DNA of 64,000 bases, from contig NZ_BIMK01000002.1 of assembly GCF_004001045.1 (NCBI RefSeq), positions 62,001-126,000 on the forward strand. Direction: 5' to 3'. Numbering within the stretch: position 1 is the stretch's first letter; every line of letters starts with the position of its first letter. Below the pieces are notes generated by a model. The model made no database searches. It worked only from the letters and a program-made list of their open reading frames with translations, and had not been told where the DNA came from. The DNA comes from Paenibacillus chibensis. GTDB lineage: Bacteria > Bacillota > Bacilli > Paenibacillales > Paenibacillaceae. Below, piece after piece: positions 35,425-44,700 of the stretch. The translations under genes were made by a program, and so were the position numbers.

Positions 35425-36495
35425 TTACATCAGTCCAGATTTCTTGACTTCAGCATAGAAATCATGGAACTGCGGAATATTCAGCTGCTGCGCCGCATCC
35501 GAAAGCGCCGTGGCCGGATCCGGATGAACCTCCACCATGACGCCGTCCGCACCGGCAGCGAGGGCAGCCTTGGCACATGGAGCAAGAATATCCTTGCGGC
35601 CCGTCGAGTGGGTCACGTCGACCAATACCGGCAAATGCGTCTCCTGCTTGAGGATCGGTACCGCCGAAATGTCCAGCGTATTGCGCGTCGCTTTCTCGTA
35701 GGTCCGGATGCCGCGTTCGATCAGCATGACCTGCGTATTGCCGCGCGATACGATATACTCTGCCGCGTGCACGAATTCATCCAGCGTTGCCGCGAGGCCG
35801 CGCTTCAGCAGAATCGGCGTTTTGACATCTCCCGCCGCCTTTAGCAGCTCAAAGTTCTGCATGTTTCTTGCGCCGATCTGAATGACATCAATGTAGTCGC
35901 AGGCCAGCTCGATATGCGCCGGATCGACGATCTCGCTGATCGTTTTGAGTCCGAACTCCGCGGCAACCTCCTTCAGTATTTTCAGCCCTTCAATGCCTAG
36001 TCCCTGGAAGTCGTACGGGGAGGTTCTCGGCTTGAACGCGCCGCCGCGCATCACGGTGATGCCCGCTTCTTTAAGAGCTGCCGCGACCGTCCGCACCTGC
36101 TCGTAGCTTTCCACGGAGCACGGTCCTGCGATCATGATCGGACTTCCGCCCCCGATGGTCACGTCTCCCAATGAAATCAGCGTGTCTTCCTGCTTTTTTT
36201 TGCGGCTGACGAGCAAATGCTTCTTATGGTCAACCTGCTGCAGCGTCAGCGTCGCTTGAAAAATCTGTTTGAACAAATGACGTACCGTCTCATGCTCGAA
36301 CGGTCCTTCATTGCTCGCAACCAGCTTCTCAAGCATTTCCTTCTCGCGCACAGGATCGAATTTCGGAACGCCCTGCTTTTCCTTCTCAGCTCCGAGCTCC
36401 TGCGCGATGCGGGCGCGCTTCGACAGCAGCCCCAGCAGCTCCAGATTGACCTCATCCAATTGATTGCGCAGCTCTTCTAATCTACCCTGACTCAT
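35425..36495 (-). CDS. aroA: Bifunctional chorismate mutase / DAHP synthase
   Basis: Fused enzyme at the entry of aromatic amino-acid synthesis, 356 residues as in Bacillus AroA(G). An N-terminal AroQ chorismate mutase (about 1-90: [20 protein letters not shown]) acts as feedback sensor for prephenate/chorismate. A C-terminal type I-beta DAHP synthase (about 105-356) carries [37 protein letters not shown] and the metal site in VMVEVHPDP. The start ATG 36495 is behind GGAGA; the longer upstream frame runs into the leader. It is preceded by a T-box. Confidence 0.95.
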   Translation of the reverse strand: MSQGRLEELRNQLDEVNLELLGLLSKRARIAQELGAEKEKQGVPKFDPVREKEMLEKLVASNEGPFEHETVRHLFKQIFQATLTLQQVDHKKHLLVSRKKKQEDTLISLGDVTIGGGSPIMIAGPCSVESYEQVRTVAAALKEAGITVMRGGAFKPRTSPYDFQGLGIEGLKILKEVAAEFGLKTISEIVDPAHIELACDYIDVIQIGARNMQNFELLKAAGDVKTPILLKRGLAATLDEFVHAAEYIVSRGNTQVMLIERGIRTYEKATRNTLDISAVPILKQETHLPVLVDVTHSTGRKDILAPCAKAALAAGADGVMVEVHPDPATALSDAAQQLNIPQFHDFYAEVKKSGLM

Positions 36496-36533
36496 CTCGA
36501 ATCTCTCCTTTATTCTTCTGGATATAAACAAAA

Positions 36534-36790
36534 AGACCCCTGTCCGCCAAGGGACGAGGAGTCGTGGTACCACCCTTATTAGACATGCCCGTCTATAAGC
36601 GGCATATCTCACTTGAGACCTTTTAACGCAAGGATACGGGTATTCCTACCTTCTGCATCGAAGCAGACATTCAGATACCGGCTCAGGAATGAACTTCGGC
36701 GGACAGTGTTCCTCGGCTGCTTCCAGTCTATCGGCATGCCGTCCCTGTCAGGAGCTTGCTCCGCTTACTCTTTCCTTCATTGCTTCTTCA
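36534..36790 (-). promoter_or_regulatory. T-box leader of aroA, probable Phe specifier
   Basis: tRNA-sensing leader on the minus strand. It has the T-box sequence AGGGTGGTACCACG (36563-36576), then a terminator (stem GACtCCT/AGGgGTC, 36537-36563) with five T. Stem I lies upstream, with AGAGTAAGCGGA-like 5' features. The specifier is read as UUC (Phe) at 36691-36693, in GAAG-TTC-ATTCCTGAG, which aligns with GAAT-TAC-ACTTTGGAG in the tyrS T-box of this window. Uncharged tRNA-Phe would therefore switch on DAHP synthase. Confidence 0.88.
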
Positions 36791-37004
36791 AATTTGAATA
36801 ATGATGCGTCAATAAATTAAAAGCATTGTAATACAATCGGTTAACTCGAAGCAAGCATCTAAGGTAATGCTGTGACTCTTTATTCTGTTGAAGCAGCTTT
36901 GCTCCCCAAGTGGCCATGGGCATCTTTAAGCAACATTCCAGGCATCCCTCGCGTCTAAACAAATAACGACTTCATCTCCAGGCAAACGAAAGGAAGGGAA
37001 TTTA

Positions 37005-38168
37005 TTGAAAACCAAACGGCTGCTTACATACGCTTCCAGCTTCCTGCTGCTGTCGGCGTTGTCCACTACGGCACTGCTTCCGGCATCGGCCGCAAGCGCA
37101 TCAACGCAGGTTAGCATCCAGCTATCCTTTAATTCAGAGGGGCTGACAACGGTGAGTCAGGAGGCCGTGATGAAGAACGGTGTTTCTTATTTGCCCGTCT
37201 ACATGATCACGAATAATGCCGGACTTCAGCTAACTTGGGACAAGTCCGGGCAACGGGCCCAGTTCACGGGCTTCGACAAAAGCTTTGCGATCCGGGTCGG
37301 CAGCTCTAGCGGCATGCTGGACGGCAAGCCGGTCGACCTCGGCGGCAGTCCATTCAAGAAAAACAACGAGCTCTATTTACCGGTCAAATTCGTCGCGAAA
37401 GCCTTGGGGGGCGGCACGGTGTCCTGGGATCCGAATAAAAAGCTGCTTCAGGCCGGCCAGCTGCATTCCTTCAAGGGTCAATCGGCTACATTCGAAGGTA
37501 CGGTCTATTCCGTTTCTTACAATACCGGAGACTTATATGCTTCATCCGGAGGGAAAAAGGTCAAGCTTGCCAACCTTGGCTCCGGCCTCGACATTGTCCA
37601 TTTTAAATTCGACAAAACGCCCAAAGGACTGATCGTCGTCCGTGTCTCCAACTATTACGGCGAGCCGCATCTTTTCTCCGACGAATGTACCCTTTTGCTG
37701 AAAAACGGTTCCGTAATCCGCCAGTCCAACCTCAGCCTGAATAATACCGCCGGCAAATCCGCTCTTTGGACGGACGGTAAACTTCTGCTGAACGACGGAA
37801 AAAGCCTGCGCATGATTGAGGACGGTACCGGAAACGTACTTGAAACGATCGATCTGCCGGGCTTGATGGGTTCTTCCGATAACCAAGAACTCTCGTATGC
37901 GGTAGAAGCCCTGGATTCGGATATCGCCCTCATACGTTCGACGCAGTCCGGCATTTTGACGCTCGTTGACCGCCGGACGGGAAGCCAAACCGAGCTGTAC
38001 AAGACGTTTTACGGCGACGATGCCCAGAAAATCGAGGGTACGACCGATACGATGTTTCCGGGAGACCGGCTCACCTTCACGGGCCGCAGCGGGAACAAGC
38101 TGAATTTTACGTACAGCTACAATAACGAAACAATTAAATATAATTATACGCTGGCCGATCCTAAATAG
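37005..38168 (+). CDS. Secreted protein with copper-amine-oxidase-N (stalk) domain
   Basis: 387 residues. Signal peptide (about 1-30, ending ASA), then a stalk domain of the type called copper amine oxidase N-terminal domain (about 35-150: YLPVYMITNNAGLQLTWD and LYLPVKFVAKALGGGTVSWD, two copies of the short repeat), then a C-terminal beta-rich region that may be a propeller or jelly roll. There are no catalytic motifs. These domains are common in Paenibacillus surface proteins and have no known enzymatic role. TTG start behind AAGGAAGGGA. Confidence 0.8.
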   Translation: MKTKRLLTYASSFLLLSALSTTALLPASAASASTQVSIQLSFNSEGLTTVSQEAVMKNGVSYLPVYMITNNAGLQLTWDKSGQRAQFTGFDKSFAIRVGSSSGMLDGKPVDLGGSPFKKNNELYLPVKFVAKALGGGTVSWDPNKKLLQAGQLHSFKGQSATFEGTVYSVSYNTGDLYASSGGKKVKLANLGSGLDIVHFKFDKTPKGLIVVRVSNYYGEPHLFSDECTLLLKNGSVIRQSNLSLNNTAGKSALWTDGKLLLNDGKSLRMIEDGTGNVLETIDLPGLMGSSDNQELSYAVEALDSDIALIRSTQSGILTLVDRRTGSQTELYKTFYGDDAQKIEGTTDTMFPGDRLTFTGRSGNKLNFTYSYNNETIKYNYTLADPK

Positions 38169-38187
38169 GCGGAATCACCCAAGCGAA

Positions 38188-38227
38188 AAAGCCGTTAAAT
38201 ACACGTTGGTGTGTTTAGCGGCTTTGC
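38188..38227. terminator. Bidirectional terminator
   Basis: Stem of about 15 bp with two G-U or mismatched positions (38190-38204 with 38209-38223), A run before and T run after, between the stalk-domain gene and the converging ABC operon. Confidence 0.75.
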
Positions 38228-38356
38228 TGCGTTCAATAGCTCTTTATGATATAAAGCTTGCTCAATAAATATGGCTCTCCTGCTGAAACTGAATTGGATG
38301 AAGCTATAGTCTCGTGAAACGGAATCTAATCATCTGCTGCTTCTCCAGGCACAGGT

Positions 38357-39232
38357 TTATCCCTTAACCGCGCCCTCTGTCAAACCTTTCTGAATAAACT
38401 TGGAAATGAACACATAGATCAGCAAGATCGGAATGACCGTCAGCGTGACCGCCGTCGCCATCAAGCCGAAATCCGTACCGTACTGCGAGCTGATTTCGTT
38501 CAGCAAGGCAACGATCGGACGCACCTTCTCTTTATTGACGAAAATGAGCGCGGAGAAAAGGTCGTTGTACGACCACAGAAATACGAAAATGCTGGCTGAA
38601 GCGAACACCGGTCTGGACACCGGCATGAAGATTTTCAAAAACATCTGCCAGCGGTTGCAGCCGTCGATAAATGCCGCTTCCTCAAGCTCTTTGGCAATCG
38701 TAGTCATATATCCGGCAATAACGAGCGTCGCAAAAGTCAGGTTGCCCGCCGTCTGCGGCAGGATTAATCCCCAGTACGTGTTGACCAGGCTTGTCTTGAT
38801 CAGCAGCTCATACACCGGAACGACCGTGGCAAAGGCGGGTACGAGCAGCGTCGCGTACAAAAGGGAGTATATGAATCGTTTTCCTTTAAACGTGAATCTG
38901 GCGAGCACATACGCGGCCAATCCGCCGAACAGCAGCACGAGCAATACCGTACTGCAGGACATAATCAAGCTGTTCATATAGCTTCTGCCGATATTAATGC
39001 GCTCAAAAGCGGTCGTATAGTTAACAAAGACGGGATCCAAAGCGAGTGAAAAGGATTTGTTCATGACATCCCGGGATACTTTAAACGAGTTGTTCACGAT
39101 CCAGAACAGCGGGTAGATCGTCGTCAAAGCCCAGAGCGTCAATACAATATACATGAAGGTCGTTCCCATATTGAAATGGCGTTTCGTCTTCGTGTGCTGG
39201 ATTTCTCGTCCATTGCGAATGGCTGGCTGCAT
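38357..39232 (-). CDS. Carbohydrate ABC transporter permease (MalG type), second operon
   Basis: Inner-membrane permease, 291 residues. EAA loop EEAAFIDGCNRWQMFLKIFMP and the C-terminal FIQKGLTEGAVKG signature of CUT1 MalG-type subunits. GGGGTG lies ahead of the ATG. It is the last of three genes with no ATPase, so a shared MsmX-type ATPase is likely. The substrate is unknown; no enzyme gene accompanies the operon. Confidence 0.9.
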   Translation of the reverse strand: MQPAIRNGREIQHTKTKRHFNMGTTFMYIVLTLWALTTIYPLFWIVNNSFKVSRDVMNKSFSLALDPVFVNYTTAFERINIGRSYMNSLIMSCSTVLLVLLFGGLAAYVLARFTFKGKRFIYSLLYATLLVPAFATVVPVYELLIKTSLVNTYWGLILPQTAGNLTFATLVIAGYMTTIAKELEEAAFIDGCNRWQMFLKIFMPVSRPVFASASIFVFLWSYNDLFSALIFVNKEKVRPIVALLNEISSQYGTDFGLMATAVTLTVIPILLIYVFISKFIQKGLTEGAVKG

Positions 39233-39256
39233 AACAATTACACCCCTAATAACAAC

Positions 39257-40114
39257 TTAGTATGTGATTTCTTCCGTTTTCAACAAACGATTGGCGAGCA
39301 GTGCGATCACGACCCCGAGCACGACCATGTAAATCGCTACCGTCGAGCCGTAACCGAAGTTCTGGTCAACCATCGCTTTTTTGTACATGTACGTTCCGAG
39401 CACGTCCGTGCCGTTTTGCGCTCTGGAGATTACCCACACGAAGTCGAACACTTTCAGCGTACCGGTGATCGCAAGCGTAATGACGACCTTGACGTCGCTC
39501 ATAATCAGTGGAACGGTGAGCTTCACCATCTTTTTAAAGCCGGAAATGCCTTCAATTTTGGCGGCATCATAGTAATCTTCCGGAATTTTGGACATGGCGG
39601 TTACGAACAAAACGAAGTAAAAGCCGACATAGTGCCAAACGGTAGGAACCGCGATCGCCCGGAGCGCGTTGCTTTCGCTGAGCCACAGCACCTTCTCCAG
39701 ACCCATTCCGGCGAGCACGCTATTCAGCAGGCCGAAATTGTAGTTATAAAATAGAACGAACAGCAACGAAATCGCTGTACCGGAAATGACGACGGGAAAG
39801 AAAAATACGGAACGGTAAAAGCCCTTGAGCTTCGGAATATTATCGACCATCACCGCAAGCAGAAGCGCGATCCCTACCTGGAAAATGATGACGTAAACCA
39901 TAATTTCCAGCGTATGCAGCGTGGCGGCGCCCAGAAGCTTATCATGAACCAGGCGGTCGTAGTTATCCCAGCCGATGAATTTCTTGTCAAAAAAACCTTT
40001 CGTGCGGAAGAAGCTGAAGTACAAGCTTTTAAAAAATGGATAATACAAAAAGATCGTCAAAAATGCAGCCATCGGAAACAGAAAGATCCAGATATACTTG
40101 CGATCGCCCTTCAT
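39257..40114 (-). CDS. Carbohydrate ABC transporter permease (MalF type), second operon
   Basis: Inner-membrane permease, about 285 residues and six helices, EAA-type loop DAAKIEGISGFKKMVKLTVP. ATG 40114 is chosen because GTGGTGAT lies 4-9 bases ahead; GTG 40126 and ATG 40120 are in-frame alternatives that lie inside this site. It is partner of the downstream MalG-type subunit. Confidence 0.88.
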   Translation of the reverse strand: MKGDRKYIWIFLFPMAAFLTIFLYYPFFKSLYFSFFRTKGFFDKKFIGWDNYDRLVHDKLLGAATLHTLEIMVYVIIFQVGIALLLAVMVDNIPKLKGFYRSVFFFPVVISGTAISLLFVLFYNYNFGLLNSVLAGMGLEKVLWLSESNALRAIAVPTVWHYVGFYFVLFVTAMSKIPEDYYDAAKIEGISGFKKMVKLTVPLIMSDVKVVITLAITGTLKVFDFVWVISRAQNGTDVLGTYMYKKAMVDQNFGYGSTVAIYMVVLGVVIALLANRLLKTEEITY

Positions 40115-40167
40115 ATTCATCACCACTTGAGTTTTATTTTCTCTAGCATCCGGGTTGTGAAAAGATG

Positions 40168-40191
40168 ACGCCGCCTCGAAAGAGACGGCGT
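40168..40191. other. Hairpin between binding-protein and permease genes, second ABC operon
   Basis: Stem ACGCCG-x-CTC with GAG-x-CGGCGT around a GAAA/TTTC tetraloop. The T run is on the plus-strand side only, so in the operon direction it looks like an RNA stabiliser rather than a full stop. It parallels the hairpin at 12116. Confidence 0.6.
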
Positions 40192-40233
40192 TTTTAAGCT
40201 GAAATCATACTCTCTTTTCTTCGTCAGTGAAGC

Positions 40234-41577
40234 TTACTTTTTATTCTGATCCTCGATGTTTTTCGCTTCTTTCAGCACGTCGGCAGGCGATTTCTTGCCC
40301 GTTACGACCGCTTGAACGCCGGCACGCAGCGTGGAGAAGGTTTCAGGAGCGACCATCGAGTCGATTGGATTGTTGACAGAAGTAGCGCTTGCTGCCATAG
40401 CGAAACCGTCGGTTGCCGTTTGGTTCGCGCCTTTAATTTGAACGTTGGCTGCCGCTGGAGTACCGCCGTTGGCCAACGCGATTTTCTCGATAACCGCCGG
40501 GGAAGTCATATGCTTCAGCAATGCAACCGCAGCATCCTTTTTGTCGGCATTGTCATAAGTGGATTTGGAGAGATAGAAGCCGCTTCCGAATCCGCCGATG
40601 ACGTCTTTGCCTGTGCCAAGACCGCCAGGCATTGCAGGGAACGGCATAACCGTCGTGTTGTCGATGACGTTCGCGTCTTTCCAGTTCCCCATAGCCCAGG
40701 AGCCTTCAATGATCATTGCCGCTTTGCCTTCGCCGAAGTAGTTGGAGGCCATGCTCAGATCGATGGTAGCCGCATCTTTAGGGAATGCGCCCAGGTCATA
40801 CAGTTCCTTCATCGCAGCGTAGCCCTTCTCCCAGTTCGGATCGATGCCGTCTGCCAGCCCTGCGTTGTGGCCTTTGGAGCCTGCGGCGGACAGGATGAAG
40901 TGCTCGATTACGTAGTGGGATTGGTCGAACGGAGCCGCGAGCGGAATGATTCCTTTTTTGGACAGGGTCGAAACCGCTGTTTTCATCTTATCCCAGTCCG
41001 TCGGCAGCTCGAGGTTATTGTCCGCGAAAATTTTCTTGTTCACGAACAGGCCTTCATAGAAACCGGTAAGCGGTACGGCGTAAATGTTGCCGTCTTTTTG
41101 TCTCGTATTCTCGAGCGCCGCTGGAGAGAAGCCGTTCTTCCATTCGGCATCGGCATCCAGGAGATCGTTCAGCGGCACCACTTTGCCTGCATCCACGAAG
41201 CCTTGGGCGTCGGTGCCGACGAAGTAGAACAGCAGGTCAGGCTCGTTGCCGGAGTTCATGTCCGTGTTGACTTTGGTTCTGAAGCCGTCGTCATTGGCCG
41301 ACATGGTATCGTTTTCAATTTTCACATTAGGATTTTTCGACGTGAATTCATCCAATGCAGCTTGGAAAGCTTCGCGAGCCGTATCTGTACCGCCGAAGGT
41401 AGAGAACACGCGCAGGGATACATCCTTCTTCGGAGCTTCCGTTTCGGTTTTTGGCGTTTCCGTTTCGGTTTTTGGCGTTTCGCTTGCCGTGTTTTTCTCC
41501 TCGGCTTTGCCGCAGGCACCCAGGAGCACTGAGAATGAAAGCATCGTGCTGAGAAGAACCATAGATGACTTCTTCAC
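40234..41577 (-). CDS. Extracellular sugar-binding lipoprotein, second ABC operon
   Basis: 447-residue CUT1 solute-binding lipoprotein. Lipobox LGAC (Cys about 22), a short linker with two ETPKTETE repeats, then a family-1 binding fold (LRVFSTFGGTDTAREAFQAA at the start). GTG start behind GGGGG. It is the first gene of a binding protein-permease-permease operon. Ligand unknown. Confidence 0.9.
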   Translation of the reverse strand: MKKSSMVLLSTMLSFSVLLGACGKAEEKNTASETPKTETETPKTETEAPKKDVSLRVFSTFGGTDTAREAFQAALDEFTSKNPNVKIENDTMSANDDGFRTKVNTDMNSGNEPDLLFYFVGTDAQGFVDAGKVVPLNDLLDADAEWKNGFSPAALENTRQKDGNIYAVPLTGFYEGLFVNKKIFADNNLELPTDWDKMKTAVSTLSKKGIIPLAAPFDQSHYVIEHFILSAAGSKGHNAGLADGIDPNWEKGYAAMKELYDLGAFPKDAATIDLSMASNYFGEGKAAMIIEGSWAMGNWKDANVIDNTTVMPFPAMPGGLGTGKDVIGGFGSGFYLSKSTYDNADKKDAAVALLKHMTSPAVIEKIALANGGTPAAANVQIKGANQTATDGFAMAASATSVNNPIDSMVAPETFSTLRAGVQAVVTGKKSPADVLKEAKNIEDQNKK

Positions 41578-41732
41578 TTGTAAATCCCCCTTAAACTATA
41601 TTTTTTTGGATTTGTTTTGTCTTGCGCTGTCTGTACTCATCATACAATAGTTGGAATTAATGTAAGGGGATACATTCCTCTAAATGACGGGGAAATATCC
41701 ACAATGAGGCGGATATACGGGAATAAACGGGA

Positions 41733-41760
41733 AAAACACCCTCGGTTTGAGGGTGTTTTC
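41733..41760. terminator. Bidirectional-looking terminator after the SLH gene
   Basis: A perfect stem AAACACCCTC/GAGGGTGTTT with a 5-base loop, A run on one side and T run on the other. It ends the 1562-residue SLH gene on the minus strand. Confidence 0.85.
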
Positions 41761-41789
41761 GTTAGGTTTTTATGCTCTTTATCGAATAA

Positions 41790-44700
41790 TCACTCGTTTA
41801 TGAAGCCGATCACCTGCAGCAACTGCTTCATCATGATGGCGGCTTGAGCCCTTGTCACGGATGCCTGCGGCATGAAGCTGCCGTCCGGATTTCCTTGGAT
41901 GATTCCTGCAATCCGGCAGGCTTGCACAGCATCCCGCGCGTAGCCGCTGATAAGCCCCGCGTCCTTGAAAGATCCTGCCGTCTGCTCTGCAGCAGATGCC
42001 TGAAGCGGCTTTCCAGCGAGGTCGGCGGCTTTCACCATCATGACAGCCAACTGCTCACGGGAAATCGCCTCGGAAGGCTTGAAGCTGCCGCCCGGGAAGC
42101 CCGAAACGATCCCAGCTTTGGATAAGGCAGCGACAGAGCCTGCATACCAGTCGGACGCAGATACGTCCGCAAATCCTGCAAAGCTGTGGTCCTCTTCCAG
42201 TGCAAAAGCTTTGGCGAACAGAGCGGTCAGCTCGGCTCGGGACATCGCCTTGTCTGGGGAGAACGCCTGCGACGATATTCCCTTTACGATCCGCTTGCCT
42301 GCGAGAAGCTCAATTTCGCTTTTCGCCCAGTGCTTGGAAATATCTACGAATGACCGCGGTTTGGCCTGAGCCACCGCATAGGTTCCGTTATCCCGGATGT
42401 GAAGAATCGCATTTCCGTCCTTAAATACAGCCGGCACGACCGTAACGGTACCGTCCTTGTTTATTCTCACGGCGACCAGATCGCCCGCCGGGATGCTCGC
42501 CGTAAAAGGAATGGTCATGACGGCGTATCCCCCGTTCAAATGACGGATTTCCGATGGGTTGCCGTTCTTATCCGCCGCATACAGTAAAGCCTCGACCGGA
42601 GCGCTCTGCGGCATGAAGTCCGCCGTTTTCAACTGATCGCGCATTGCTGTTTCAGCATTTCCGGAACCGGACTGAATGCGGATATTGATGGTGCCTGCGC
42701 CGGACTGCGCACCCCATTTCTGGACCAGGCTCTCGAAATCGACAGTGCGAACCGGCAAACGATAGTTAACGTTACCGGCATGCAGCATCAGCACCAGATC
42801 CGGCATCGTCTTCGCAGCTTGACGCAGCTCGTCGAAAGGAAGCTGAAGTTGCATTTCCCCGGATTCATGGCCCGTGACGTCGAAGCTGAGTTGATGGTTT
42901 GCGGACGGGTCCTGCCGGGCTTCAGATAATGCCTTTTCGAATGTGCCGGCATCGATGACGAGCGTATTCGCTCCCGCTCCGCCCAGGTTTACCGGCGGCT
43001 TCGTTCCGCTGCCATTCGTGCCTGTTCCCCCTCCGTTAGAGGTGTTCCCGCCATTGCTGCCATTGCTGCCACCACCGGTGCCTCCGCTGTTTCCACCACC
43101 GTTATTTCCGTTATTCCCTTCGTTTCCATTGTTGCCGTTGTTACCTTCGTTACCGTTGTTACCGTTGTTTCCGCCGTTGCCGCCTCCGGCTTGTTTCCGC
43201 TCGATCTGCACCATGTAGGTTTTGCTCGTGACTCCATCCTGTGCGGTAACCACGATGTCAATCTGGTTCGCTCCCGGACGGAGCTCGACCGATTTCGGGA
43301 TCGTGGAAGAATAGAGCGCCCCGTTCAACGTCATGGTTGCTTTTCCGTCAAGGGAGGAAGCCGTCACCTCAACGGATGAAACGCTGTTGTACACCTGAGC
43401 GCTGTAATTCAGCTTATCCCTGTCGAATGCCGGAGATAGCGTGACACCCTTCACATCCAGTCCCTTCAAACTGGCTACATCGATCAGCCTGCCGCCGATC
43501 ATATCCGGCTTCATCAGTTCGTAATCGGACGTTACCTGTCGGTAATAATCCTCGCCCAGGTTCAGGAGCGTCGTTTCAAATGTATTCCATGCCCCGTTTC
43601 CGTAAACCTGGCCGATAACGCTCTTCTCGAACGTATCATCCGAACCCGACGAACGTGCATGGGCGTATGCGAATGCTTTCGCCGCATAACCGACGTAATC
43701 GGCGTAGTTCTCCTTCGTTTTGAACGTTCCTCCGGAGGCATCCTCGTAATCGCCTTTGTAGAGCGAAATTTTATGCACGAAGAACGAACGCGCACCGCTG
43801 TCGAAATAGCCAAGGAAAGGCTCCGGATCAAGGGACAGCTTCTCGTAGGCGGCCTTTACCCTCGCCCCGTCCCCGCCGGGATAGTCATCGTACGCGGTCG
43901 TCTGCGCTTCCTCTGCGTTTTCGAACATATCCGGCTTGAACGATTGCTTGACGTCCAGAAGGATATCGTCATCAGAGCTTCCCGTCGCCCCCTCGATCAG
44001 CACATTGTATCTTTGGGAGCCGATGCTGCCGAGTCCCTGGTAAATGCGCACCGCGACATCCTTGATTTTGAAATAGTCCTGATGTTCCGCCAGCTTCGTT
44101 TGAACGAACTCCGGCGACAGCGTGTCCACGTACTTCTGCCAGTTCAGCTCCACTTCCGCCCGCTCCGAAGCGCTTGGCACCCGGTATTTGTCCGGTTTGC
44201 CGGCAACGTTAAGCACGCCGGTCGAATGCTTGCCGTCTGCGGTTGGCACCGTCCACTTCAGCAGCTGGTCGAGCTGGGTTTTCTTGCCCAGCTTGGTCAT
44301 GATCGTTTTCGTGAATCCGTCGTTCACATGGCTCATATCCAGCTTCGATGCTTCCGTATTCTTGCCGTTGTTGCCGATGAGCGACTGAAGCGTCCGCATG
44401 TACTGATCCAGCATATCCCCCGCCAAGCTTCGGATTTCGGCATCCGACATGTCGATTTTCTCGGAATCGCGCGTCAGGTACAGGCTTGACGTCACCCGAA
44501 TCAGATCCAGATAAAAAGGAGCGATATATGAACCGTCATAATCATTCAGATCAAACACGATATTTCCGGACTTGTCGTCAAAAAAGCCGACATTGGCGAG
44601 ATGCGCGTCTCCGCTGATCCATGTCTTCACGCCCGAGAGCTTCTTCCAGCTGTCAGGTACCGGGATGACGCCCCCCAGATCCTGATACATCAAATATGGG

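Noticed and set aside
42943..43218. Proline/leucine-rich plus-strand open frame
   Set aside because: Antisense of the Gly/Asn-rich linker in the SLH protein; low-complexity shadow.
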